From: Actinomycetes bacterium
GTDB lineage: Bacteria; Actinomycetota; Acidimicrobiia; Spongiisociales; UBA5794
Length of the DNA stretch: 22,324 bases
Direction: 5' to 3'
NCBI GenBank assembly: GCA_023336765.1
Contig: JAMBLL010000242.1
Span: 1 to 22,324 of the forward strand
This document shows, in pieces, positions 7,295 through 14,229 of the stretch. The position numbers and the translations under genes were made by a program. The notes under the pieces are model-generated. The model saw only the letters and a list, made by a program, of their open reading frames with translations, was not told the DNA's origin and did not search any database. Within the stretch, counting starts at the first letter, position 1. Each line of letters opens with the position of its first letter.

Positions 7295-9741
7295 ACACCA
7301 TCACGCGGTGGTCCCAGAGACACTCGGTGTTCGTCAAGAGCATCATCGTCGTGATGACGGTGGCGTTCGTGGCTGTTGTCCTGATGATCGGTTACGACTC
7401 GACGACCGAGATCCCTGCGGAGATCTCGGTCGGTGCCCCTGCACCGCAGGACTTCATCGCTAACGAGTCGACGTCTGAGATCCCTGACGATGAGAAAACG
7501 GCAAGAGCTCAGAAATTCGCTGCAGACAACGTTCCGGCTCCACTCCAGATCGATAACGCGACGACACAGGTCGTTATCAATGACATCAACAGGTTCTACA
7601 CCGATCTCGATGCCGGAACCTTCCTGCCTGTAGAGGATCCCGAGCCGGTGCTTGTACCCGACCTTGTCGGGTCGACATTGAGCGAAGCATCCAGAGCTGC
7701 AGCTGATGTCGGGCTGGTCACGAACATCGGTGGGTCCGTCCCGACGCTCGATGAGGAACTTGACGCGACTATTGCGGTCCAAACGCCAGCGGCGGGATCA
7801 TCGGTTGATGAGGGGACGATGATCACTCTCGTGGTCTTCCGTCTTGAGGGGTCGACCACGACAACGACCCCGCAGGTGACCACCACCACCACTATCGCCG
7901 AGGTTCCCGAGGCACCCAGACGATCTGTTGAGGACCAGTTCGAACTCCTCAATGCTGAGTATCAGTCGCTCGATGATGCCACGCTGTTGAGCTTCATCGA
8001 TCTTCATGAAAAGGATCTCGACCGCGTCGCCGATGGGGAGTCCAGCGTCTTTCCCGACATGCAGCTGACATCGATCGGTTGGGCACGAAACGAACTTGTG
8101 GCGGGGATAAAGGCTGCGGATCTCGAAGGTGTCAAGAACAAGTATCTCAGTCCCGACACCATTCCGCCGATCTTCATCCCTGGCATCCCCGAGGGTGATG
8201 TTCTCGAAACCCAGCAGTCTCTCGGCTCTCTGGTGTCGAATTTCCTTCAGTCGAACGAAGTCGTCGACCAACAGCAGTGGGACGCCGACAAACAGGCCGC
8301 GAGCGACGCCGTTCCGATCCAGACCACGCGGTACGTGTTCGGCGACGTCATTGCCAGAGAGGGCGACGTGCTGACTTCAGTTGAGGTTGCGGCGATCACG
8401 GAACTCGGACTGTACGAGGAAGAAGTAACGATCGTTGCACCCGCATGGGCACTCGGGCTTGTCGGTGCCATCTCGGTGCTGATCTTCGCGCTCATGGTGT
8501 GGCGTATCGCTCCAAACCAGGTGAGGCGGATTCGCGACACAGCGCTACTTGGAATCATCGTCGGTTTGGCGGTGCTGACGGCACGCGTACCTGAGTTGGT
8601 CACGAGTCCCGATAATCACAGTATCGGGTATGTGATGCCAGCGGTTGCGATCGGTGTCATGACAGCGATCCTGTTCAACCCACGCTCGGCGCTGCTCATG
8701 GTGATCCCGATGGCCGCTTTTACCGCAATAGCATCCCAGGACATCACGTTCACCGTGTACGCCGGTATAGCGGCTGCGGTCCCTGTGGCATTCGTGTCGA
8801 GTGTCTCCACACGGTCCCAGCTTCGGTTGTCTGTGATCGAATCAGCGGCTCTTGTGGTGCCCGTGGCTGTTGGCCTCGAGTTCCTTTTCCACTTCGGCTC
8901 GTCGGGAAGTTCAGCGCTCATGGCTGCGTTCTGGGCATTCGTCGGCGCCGTTGTTGGCGGTTTCCTCGCTCAGGGGATCGTGTCGTTCATGGAGACAGCC
9001 TTTGGTGTGACAACCACCATGTCGCTCCTTGACCTGCTCGACCGGAATCACCCCGCACTCAAATTGCTCGAGGAGAAGGCTCCAGGAACCTTCAACCATT
9101 CGATGCTCGTGGGTTCCCTTGCAGGCAAGGCAGCCAGGTCAATCGGTGCCGACCCGCTGTTGGCACAGGCTGCTGCCTGGTACCACGACCTCGGAAAGAC
9201 AGAGAATCCGCAGTACTTTGTTGAGAACCAACTCGGCTACAACCCCCACGATCAACTGACCCCTGAGGAGTCGGCCGAGGTGATCCGAAACCATGTGAGC
9301 GATGGCCTTGACCTCGCCAAGCAGTATCGGATTCCCGAGGAGGTCGCCAACGGCATCCGCATGCACCACGGCACGAGCATTATGCGATTCTTCTACCACA
9401 AGGCACTCAAGGACAGTGACACGGTCGATCCCGACGTGTTCCGTCATCGCGGAACGAAGCCGACGCGCAAAGAGATGGCGATCGTGATGATCTCTGACTC
9501 ATCTGAGGCTGCTGCGCGTGCTTACGCCCAGTCGGAGCAGCCGACCGAGGAGGGATTGGTGAAGCTCGTGGATTCGATCGTGTCCGAGAAATTGGACGAC
9601 GGCCAATTCGATGAGTCCTCGTTGACCTTCGGTGAGTTGACACGACTCAAGAAGGAGATCGTGGACGGTTTGTCCGCGTACTATCACGCACGGGTCGAGT
9701 ATCCGGACTTCCCAACCGGCGAGACACCTGTGGTGTCATGA
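7291..9741 (+). CDS. 7TM-HD membrane phosphohydrolase (PgpH/YqfF family) with inserted PASTA domain
   Basis: Proteins of this family (PgpH, YqfF) hydrolyse cyclic di-AMP to pApA through a cytoplasmic HD domain. This one has 816 residues: an N-terminal membrane segment (about 15-34); an extracytoplasmic region (about 35-380); about seven hydrophobic helices (about 384-565); and the HD domain with FNHSMLVG (H603), YHDLGK (H632-D633), NHVSDG, MHHGT and ISDSSEAAAR. Unusually, residues about 119-183 match a PASTA domain: VPDLVGSTLSEASRAAADVG, then IAVQTPAAGSSVDEGT and MITLVV. A Thr-rich linker (about 189-201) follows. PASTA domains bind peptidoglycan or muropeptides in other proteins, so I infer a wall-sensing role. 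It overlaps phoH and ybeY by 4 bp each. The substrate is inferred from the family. Confidence 0.9.
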   Translation: MNTITRWSQRHSVFVKSIIVVMTVAFVAVVLMIGYDSTTEIPAEISVGAPAPQDFIANESTSEIPDDEKTARAQKFAADNVPAPLQIDNATTQVVINDINRFYTDLDAGTFLPVEDPEPVLVPDLVGSTLSEASRAAADVGLVTNIGGSVPTLDEELDATIAVQTPAAGSSVDEGTMITLVVFRLEGSTTTTTPQVTTTTTIAEVPEAPRRSVEDQFELLNAEYQSLDDATLLSFIDLHEKDLDRVADGESSVFPDMQLTSIGWARNELVAGIKAADLEGVKNKYLSPDTIPPIFIPGIPEGDVLETQQSLGSLVSNFLQSNEVVDQQQWDADKQAASDAVPIQTTRYVFGDVIAREGDVLTSVEVAAITELGLYEEEVTIVAPAWALGLVGAISVLIFALMVWRIAPNQVRRIRDTALLGIIVGLAVLTARVPELVTSPDNHSIGYVMPAVAIGVMTAILFNPRSALLMVIPMAAFTAIASQDITFTVYAGIAAAVPVAFVSSVSTRSQLRLSVIESAALVVPVAVGLEFLFHFGSSGSSALMAAFWAFVGAVVGGFLAQGIVSFMETAFGVTTTMSLLDLLDRNHPALKLLEEKAPGTFNHSMLVGSLAGKAARSIGADPLLAQAAAWYHDLGKTENPQYFVENQLGYNPHDQLTPEESAEVIRNHVSDGLDLAKQYRIPEEVANGIRMHHGTSIMRFFYHKALKDSDTVDPDVFRHRGTKPTRKEMAIVMISDSSEAAARAYAQSEQPTEEGLVKLVDSIVSEKLDDGQFDESSLTFGELTRLKKEIVDGLSAYYHARVEYPDFPTGETPVVS

Positions 9742-10202
9742 ACATCGCTGTTTCTGAATCCGAGCGCGGGGATGTCGATCCGGGCGCGATCACTGACTTC
9801 ATCGAGGTGGTTCTTCGTGCTGAAGGCGTTTCTGACGATGCATCCCTGGCCGTGACGTTCACGAGTGTCGATGACATTGCAGATCTGAACGAACGCTTCA
9901 TGGGGAAGACCGGCCCCACCGATGTTCTCTCTTTCCCGATCGAAGATGCCTCACCTGGAAACCCTCCACAGGCGCTCGATGGTGGACCGCCGCTTGTGCT
10001 TGGTGATATCTTCATCTGTAACGATGTCGTCGACACGCACGCAACTGAATATGAGAGCTCGTTCGATGAGGAGCTCTACCTGATGGTCGTCCATGGAGTG
10101 CTCCACATTCTTGGCTGGGACCACACTGACGATCGCGAGGCTGCCGCAATGGAGTCGAGAGAGGCAACGCATCTAGCCACGGTCGGTAGGACACGTCGAT
10201 GA
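9738..10202 (+). CDS. ybeY: Endoribonuclease YbeY (rRNA maturation factor)
   Basis: YbeY is a zinc-dependent endoribonuclease needed for 16S rRNA 3' end maturation and ribosome quality control. The protein has 154 residues. The metal-binding signature HGVLHILGWDH provides H119, H123 and H129. Upstream, NERFMGKTGPTDVLSFP is the other conserved block, followed by LGDIFIC. The ATG at 9738 overlaps the preceding stop as ATGA, and the stop overlaps the next ATG in the same way. The phoH-ybeY-era neighbourhood is widely conserved and fits ribosome biogenesis. Confidence 0.96.
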   Translation: MNIAVSESERGDVDPGAITDFIEVVLRAEGVSDDASLAVTFTSVDDIADLNERFMGKTGPTDVLSFPIEDASPGNPPQALDGGPPLVLGDIFICNDVVDTHATEYESSFDEELYLMVVHGVLHILGWDHTDDREAAAMESREATHLATVGRTRR

Positions 10203-11356
10203 TCATCGCCATTGGAATCGTTGCTGTTGCCCTGCTTATCGTTGCAGCTGTGCTGCGTGCCGGTGGTGCGAGCCTTGTGAGGACGCCATGGCCTGACGCG
10301 TTCCAGGACGCTGCGGACGGTGTTCGGGGCGCCTCAACGGTTACAGCCCTGCTCGACGATCGTATGCGTGTCCAACCTGCTCTTGGTACGACGGTGACCT
10401 TCCTGATCGTTGCGGCAGTGATCCCGTTGACCTGGATACTGACGGATGTGCTTTCCGGCGTTCCACTGGGTGCCGCGTTGGCCACGCTTGCAGTCCTCCT
10501 CGTCGTGTTCGTCGACGTCATCCCGCGTTGGATCGGAAGGAACAGGCCAGGCTCGGTGGCCTATCGTCTGTCCTCATTGCTGAAGATCGCGATCGCTTTC
10601 GGAGGATTCGCTGGCGACCTCATACCCGACCCTGACGAGGAGGAGGCCCGCGAGTCGGATGCCGATTCCGATGAGCGTGAGCTCATCATGTCGATCCTCG
10701 AGTTCGGCACAACGCTCGTGAGAGAGGTCATGGTGCCACGTCCTGACATGATCACGATCCCAGGAGCGGCAGCGATCGACGATGCCGTCGACCTTGTTCT
10801 TGAGAGTGGCCGTTCCCGGATACCGGTGACGGGGGAGAGCATCGACGATATCGTCGGTATCTTGTTTGCCAGGGATCTACTCGAGGTTTTCGACAAGGAT
10901 CTCGATCCGGAATCCTCGGAGGGGATCGCCCGTGATGCATACTTCGTGCCGGAGACGAAACAGGTTTCGAAGTTGCTCAAGGAGATGCAGGAGAAGCAGC
11001 AACACCTGGCCATCGTCATCGATGAGTTCGGAGGAACTGCCGGGATGGTCACGATAGAGGATCTCATAGAGGAGATCGTTGGTGAGATCGTTGATGAGTT
11101 CGACGATGAGGAGCCGATGGTTGTGGAGATCGATGACGGATGGCTCGTCGATGGGAAACTCGACGTCGACGATCTCGGGGAACTTGCGGGTATCGACCTT
11201 CCAGACGAGGAGTGGGATACGGTTGGCGGTCTTGTGTTCGGACTCGCAGGTAGGGTTCCCGATGAAGGTGATACGTTCGACACCGACGGTCTGAGGTTCA
11301 CTGCGTACAAGGTCGAAGGTCGGAGGATCTCGCGGGTGAAAGTGGCAAAACTGTGA
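10199..11356 (+). CDS. CNNM/CorC-type membrane protein with CBS pair
   Basis: The family includes CorB/CorC and hemolysin-like proteins associated with Mg2+ transport. The protein has 385 residues. Its N-terminal part has a hydrophobic helix at 1-21 and further membrane segments around 62-106, shorter and less conserved than a full DUF21 domain. The CBS pair starts at MVPRPDM (178) and includes SGRSRIPVTGESIDDIVGI and the second CBS with DEFGGTAGMVTIEDLIEEIVGEI (from 275). A CorC_HlyC transporter-associated domain follows (about 305-383). CBS domains bind adenine nucleotides in many proteins; what this one binds is unknown. It overlaps ybeY and era by 4 bp. Confidence 0.88.
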   Translation: MIIAIGIVAVALLIVAAVLRAGGASLVRTPWPDAFQDAADGVRGASTVTALLDDRMRVQPALGTTVTFLIVAAVIPLTWILTDVLSGVPLGAALATLAVLLVVFVDVIPRWIGRNRPGSVAYRLSSLLKIAIAFGGFAGDLIPDPDEEEARESDADSDERELIMSILEFGTTLVREVMVPRPDMITIPGAAAIDDAVDLVLESGRSRIPVTGESIDDIVGILFARDLLEVFDKDLDPESSEGIARDAYFVPETKQVSKLLKEMQEKQQHLAIVIDEFGGTAGMVTIEDLIEEIVGEIVDEFDDEEPMVVEIDDGWLVDGKLDVDDLGELAGIDLPDEEWDTVGGLVFGLAGRVPDEGDTFDTDGLRFTAYKVEGRRISRVKVAKL

Positions 11357-12246
11357 CACATTTCGAGACGAGATCCGGGTTCGTGTCCGTCGTGGGACGT
11401 CCGAATGTGGGGAAGTCCACGCTTGTGAACGCGCTTGTTGGCGTGAAGGTCGCGATCACGTCGTCGCGTCCCCAGACGACGCGCAATACGATCCGTGGCG
11501 TGGTGACGCTCCCTGAGGAAAACGCCCAGATCGTGCTCGTCGATACACCTGGTATCCACAAACCGAAAACGGCATTGGGCGAGCGGCTCAACACTCTGGT
11601 TTATGGCTCACTCTCTGACGCCGACGCCGCGCTCTTCGTTATCGATGCGACCAAGCCCATCGGCCCTGGAGACCGATTGATCGCAGAGAGGCTCAAGGAG
11701 TCCAGGGTGCCTGTCGTTCTTGCGCTCAACAAGATCGATGTCGTGTCGCGCCAGACGATCATGGATCAACTCACCGCGGGAAGCGGTTGGGATTTCGAGG
11801 CCTATGTCCCGATCTCTGCTCGAAAGCGCGATGGGACCGACGCTGTCGTATCGGAACTCGTTTCGTTGCTTCCACCCGGCCCGTTCTTTTTCCCTCCCGA
11901 GGCGCGTTCGGACCAGCCGGACATCTTTCTTGCTGGCGAGATCATCAGAGAGAAGTACCTTGCACGATTGCGTGAGGAACTGCCGCATTCGCTGGCGGTC
12001 GTTATCGACAACATGGAGATGGACGGCAAGGGCCTCCTGCGTATCTCTGCAACGGCTGTGGTCGAAAGGGAATCCCAAAAGGGCATGGCGATCGGCAAGG
12101 GCGGCTCGATGATCAAGGCCGTCAGCACAGACGCTCGCGAGGACCTCGAGCGCCTCTTCGGCACCAAGGTCTTCCTCGAAGTCCGCGTCAAGGTCGAAAA
12201 GGACTGGCAACGCTCCGACGAACTCCTCGACCGCCTCGGCTTCTAG
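11353..12246 (+). CDS. era: GTPase Era
   Basis: Era is a GTPase that binds the 3' end of 16S rRNA and assists 30S assembly. The protein has 297 residues. The G domain has GRPNVGKS (15-22), the switch region SRPQTTRNTIRG, VDTPGIHKPKTALGE and NKID. The C-terminal KH domain has the GKGGSMIK loop (from 248). Start is GTG at 11353, overlapping the corC stop as GTGA. This is the last gene of the phoH operon. In many actinobacteria recO follows directly, but here about 1.9 kb of other sequence intervenes. Confidence 0.97.
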   Translation: MTHFETRSGFVSVVGRPNVGKSTLVNALVGVKVAITSSRPQTTRNTIRGVVTLPEENAQIVLVDTPGIHKPKTALGERLNTLVYGSLSDADAALFVIDATKPIGPGDRLIAERLKESRVPVVLALNKIDVVSRQTIMDQLTAGSGWDFEAYVPISARKRDGTDAVVSELVSLLPPGPFFFPPEARSDQPDIFLAGEIIREKYLARLREELPHSLAVVIDNMEMDGKGLLRISATAVVERESQKGMAIGKGGSMIKAVSTDAREDLERLFGTKVFLEVRVKVEKDWQRSDELLDRLGF

Positions 12247-12258
12247 CCCTCCTTATAC

Positions 12259-12363
12259 GCCCCGAACCCAGGGTTCGCAGCGTCCTATGTGGCGCTCCCA
12301 GCCCGCGGAATGGTTAGCGCCCCGAACCCAGGGTTCGTGGCGTCCTATGTGGCGCTGGGAGCC
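12259..12363. repeat. Two 45-bp direct repeats, 60 bp apart, with internal palindrome
   Basis: The units at about 12259-12303 and 12319-12363 are nearly identical and lie exactly 60 bp apart. Each contains CGAACCCAGGGTTCG (12263-12277 and 12323-12337), a perfect palindrome with 7-bp arms, followed by GCGTCCTATGTGGCGCT. In the second copy AGCGCC (12316-12321) and GGCGCT (12351-12356) form an outer inverted repeat. The end differs: CTCCCAGCCC in copy one, CTGGGAGCCC in copy two, as if this part were inverted. The pair lies between the convergent ends of era and the dehydratase gene. It could be a REP-like element or a bidirectional terminator, but no T-run is present. Confidence 0.75.
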
Positions 12364-12383
12364 CATAGAACCTGGTGGAGGGG

Positions 12384-12662
12384 TCAGAAGCTGTCGAACT
12401 GGGCGGCGAGGTTTAGGTCCTTGGACGTCAGGGCCCCTTCGGAGTGGGTCGAGAGCACGATCGTGACCTTGTTCCATCGGATGTCGATGTCCGGATGATG
12501 GTCAGCAACCTCGGAGGCAATGCCGACGCGGGTCACGAATCCCATCGCCTCGTTGAAGTCGGCGAAGACGTAGGTACGGGAAATCGACTCGCCGTCGCGG
12601 ATCCAGTCGGGGTGCGCAGCGGAGAAGTCGCTGATCTGGTCGGGGGTGAGGTCAGTCGGCAT
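12384..12662 (-). CDS. 4a-hydroxytetrahydrobiopterin dehydratase (pterin-4a-carbinolamine dehydratase)
   Basis: This enzyme dehydrates 4a-hydroxytetrahydropterin and usually supports pterin-dependent aromatic amino acid hydroxylases or pterin recycling. The protein has 92 residues, normal for the family. The signature is complete: EVADHHPD (H55-H56-P57), then WNKV, then STHSEGALTSKDLNLA. The ATG is at 12660-12662. No usable Shine-Dalgarno spacing is present: GAGG lies only 1 nt before the ATG. TACCGT 6 nt upstream suggests a leaderless transcript. Its neighbours give no metabolic context, as no hydroxylase gene is in the window. Confidence 0.93.
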   Translation of the reverse strand: MPTDLTPDQISDFSAAHPDWIRDGESISRTYVFADFNEAMGFVTRVGIASEVADHHPDIDIRWNKVTIVLSTHSEGALTSKDLNLAAQFDSF

Positions 12663-12681
12663 ACCTCAACGGTAGTCGAGC

Positions 12682-12707
12682 GGGTGCGTGGCCGTGACCA
12701 CGCACCC
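12682..12707 (-). terminator. Perfect 10-bp stem-loop after the anti-sigma gene
   Basis: GGGTGCGTGG (12682-12691) and CCACGCACCC (12698-12707) are exact inverted repeats around a 6-nt loop. The hairpin begins 8 bp past the stop of the membrane anti-sigma gene and lies just before the dehydratase start. There is no T-tract, so termination is only likely, not shown. It may insulate the two units. Confidence 0.55.
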
Positions 12708-12715
12708 ATCTGTCG

Positions 12716-13537
12716 TCATCCTTCGTACTGTGCGTCGAACTCCCTGGCGGCAGCAAGGCTCTCGCGACCGATGTCCGCTGCTGGTCGGTCGATGGGGTCG
12801 CTGGCCCAGTTCCTGTTTAGCTCGGCGCGTAACTCCGGGTAGTTGGTCTCCATCCAGGCGTCGTACGCCTCGAATCGGGTCTCGTCGAAGGTGCCCCCGT
12901 CAATGCGATTCACACCGATCCGTGCGATGGCACCTGACTCGTCGATCGTAAGTACGATGGAATCCTCAGATCCGCTGGTGCCCGACGAGATGCTTGCCAC
13001 GGGGCTGTGACTTGTCTGGACACACTTGGTTTGAGACGCGTCTTCTGCAATGCACTCGACCACAGAGAACACGGTCTCCGTAGCGGCAACCATCTCGACC
13101 CGATCCTTGATTGTCTTTTCCGAAGCGATACCCCCCTGATTGAGAGCGCCGTCACTAGCGTCTGGCGCGAACAGCAAGAGGTATGCCTTGCCGTCACCCG
13201 CGTTCAATGCCGCGGTCCATGCCTCAACCGCCTCCTGAGGTGTGTCGAAGGGGGGCGCCGGGACGTTGGCGGCGTCGTCGCCACCACGCAGCGCCGATGC
13301 GGCAGCCACGCCGACGGCGATGACGAGCACGAACGCTGCAACGGCAGCAAGCGGCTGCCACTTTCGCTGTGGAGCTTTCTGTTTGGATTCCTGTTGATCG
13401 ATGGTTTTCATATTGACTGTCCTCTCACGTGTTGCCGTGAGGAAGGCAGCCGGTTCGAGTTTGTGGTCCGCGTAGGATTTGGGATCCGGAATCGGATTCG
13501 CTTCAACAAGGGCAGCGAATGCTGCATCAATGGTCAT
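12716..13537 (-). CDS. Putative membrane anti-sigma factor with NTF2/SnoaL-like extracytoplasmic domain
   Basis: The gene follows the ECF sigma gene with a 4-bp overlap, the classic sigma/anti-sigma arrangement. The protein has 273 residues: a short cytoplasmic N terminus (1-60), one membrane helix (about 62-84, PLAAVAAFVLVIAVGVAAAS) and a long extracytoplasmic part. Residues about 98-130 (TPQEAVEAWTAALNAGDGKA, then YLLLFAPDA) resemble an NTF2/SnoaL-like fold. I see no HxxxCxxC zinc anti-sigma motif, so its sigma-binding mode differs from ZAS proteins. The ATG at 13537 has a strong AAGGAGG site. The role is inferred from context and topology. The same frame extends upstream to 13957, but that part is the shadow of the sigma gene. 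Confidence 0.72.
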   Translation of the reverse strand: MTIDAAFAALVEANPIPDPKSYADHKLEPAAFLTATRERTVNMKTIDQQESKQKAPQRKWQPLAAVAAFVLVIAVGVAAASALRGGDDAANVPAPPFDTPQEAVEAWTAALNAGDGKAYLLLFAPDASDGALNQGGIASEKTIKDRVEMVAATETVFSVVECIAEDASQTKCVQTSHSPVASISSGTSGSEDSIVLTIDESGAIARIGVNRIDGGTFDETRFEAYDAWMETNYPELRAELNRNWASDPIDRPAADIGRESLAAAREFDAQYEG

Positions 13538-14094
13538 GGCCTTCCTCCTTCCTGGGCAGTCAGAGGGTGTATGGCGACGGATGGTTCGAGGGACGGAGAG
13601 AGAATATTTGCGAGGCGTTTCTTGGCTCGATGGAGTCGCTGCTCGGCTGCGGAAACGGAACAACCGACGACCTCTGCGATCTGGGGAGCACTGAGCTCCT
13701 CCCACGCAGATAGGCGCAGTACCTCTTGATCGGCCGGCTTGAGTTTGGCCATCGCATCGAAGACTATTCGGTCCTCGTCTCGACGGACAACAACGGTGTC
13801 GATCGGCTCGGATGTCTCCACACCGAGTCCGTCGAGCCGTTCTCTCAGGCGGTTGCGACGTGAGTTGCCTCGCCAACGATTGCTGATCGTTCGATGGGCA
13901 ACGCCGTACAACCAGGCGATTGTCGTCTCTTCGTCGATTCCATCGAGCTTTCTCCACAACACGGTGAACACCTCATTGGCGACGTCTTCCGCATCGGCGC
14001 GATTCACCCGACGTGCGCAATACGCCAGTACATCTGCGTAGTACGCCTCGTACAGTCGGGTGAATCGCATTTCTGCGGTGGGATCCATCGCCAT
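13534..14094 (-). CDS. ECF-type RNA polymerase sigma factor
   Basis: A group 4 (ECF) sigma-70 factor of 186 residues, likely for an envelope-related response because of its membrane partner. Region 2 covers about 10-78, with RLYEAYYADVLAYCARRVNR, DAEDVANEVFTVLWRK and TTIAWLYGVAHRTISNRWR. Region 4 covers about 118-168, with LKPADQEVLRLSAWEELSAP, QIAEVVGCSVSAAEQRLHRA and KKRLA. Two starts are possible, ATG 14094 and ATG 14088. The GAGAGG site sits 2 nt from the first and 8 nt from the second, so 14088 may be the true start. It is divergent from recO across a palindromic region that may be its own promoter. Confidence 0.92.
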   Translation of the reverse strand: MAMDPTAEMRFTRLYEAYYADVLAYCARRVNRADAEDVANEVFTVLWRKLDGIDEETTIAWLYGVAHRTISNRWRGNSRRNRLRERLDGLGVETSEPIDTVVVRRDEDRIVFDAMAKLKPADQEVLRLSAWEELSAPQIAEVVGCSVSAAEQRLHRAKKRLANILSPSLEPSVAIHPLTAQEGGRP

Positions 14095-14120
14095 TTCCTC
14101 TCTGTCTCCCTACCCGCTAA

Positions 14121-14148
14121 GTGTCCGGGTGCCGTGGCATCCTGACAC
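14121..14148 (-). promoter_or_regulatory. 28-bp palindrome, candidate autoregulated ECF promoter
   Basis: The 13-nt arms 14121-14133 and 14136-14148 pair at 11 Watson-Crick positions plus one G-T, around a 2-nt centre. Read on the minus strand it gives TGTCA (14143-14147), 15 nt, then CGGAC (14123-14127). This resembles the TGTCA/CGTC layout of some ECF promoters and would place a start about 25 nt before the sigma gene. It could equally be a repressor operator for either divergent gene. Confidence 0.45.
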
Positions 14149-14229
14149 CTCATGACAGCTTCCCAACGGAAACACAGCGGTGCCACACACGAACGGTACT
14201 CTCTGGGAGCGGCAGTTGAAAGGGACACA

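Noticed and set aside
11608..12210. Long minus-strand ORF of 200 codons inside era
   Set aside because: It is antisense to a clear era gene and has no recognisable domain. Such frames are common at this GC content.
12253..12477. Minus-strand ORF with repeated RHIGRxEPWVRG
   Set aside because: The repeats come from translating the 60-bp-spaced DNA repeat, and the frame runs into the dehydratase gene. It resembles no protein family.
13007..13729. Plus-strand ORF of 240 codons across the sigma/anti-sigma pair
   Set aside because: It is antisense to two well-supported genes, with Cys/Arg-rich shadow-like composition.
13538..13957. N-terminal extension of the anti-sigma frame to 413 residues
   Set aside because: It lies wholly inside the ECF sigma gene in another frame. 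A strong Shine-Dalgarno site precedes the ATG at 13537.
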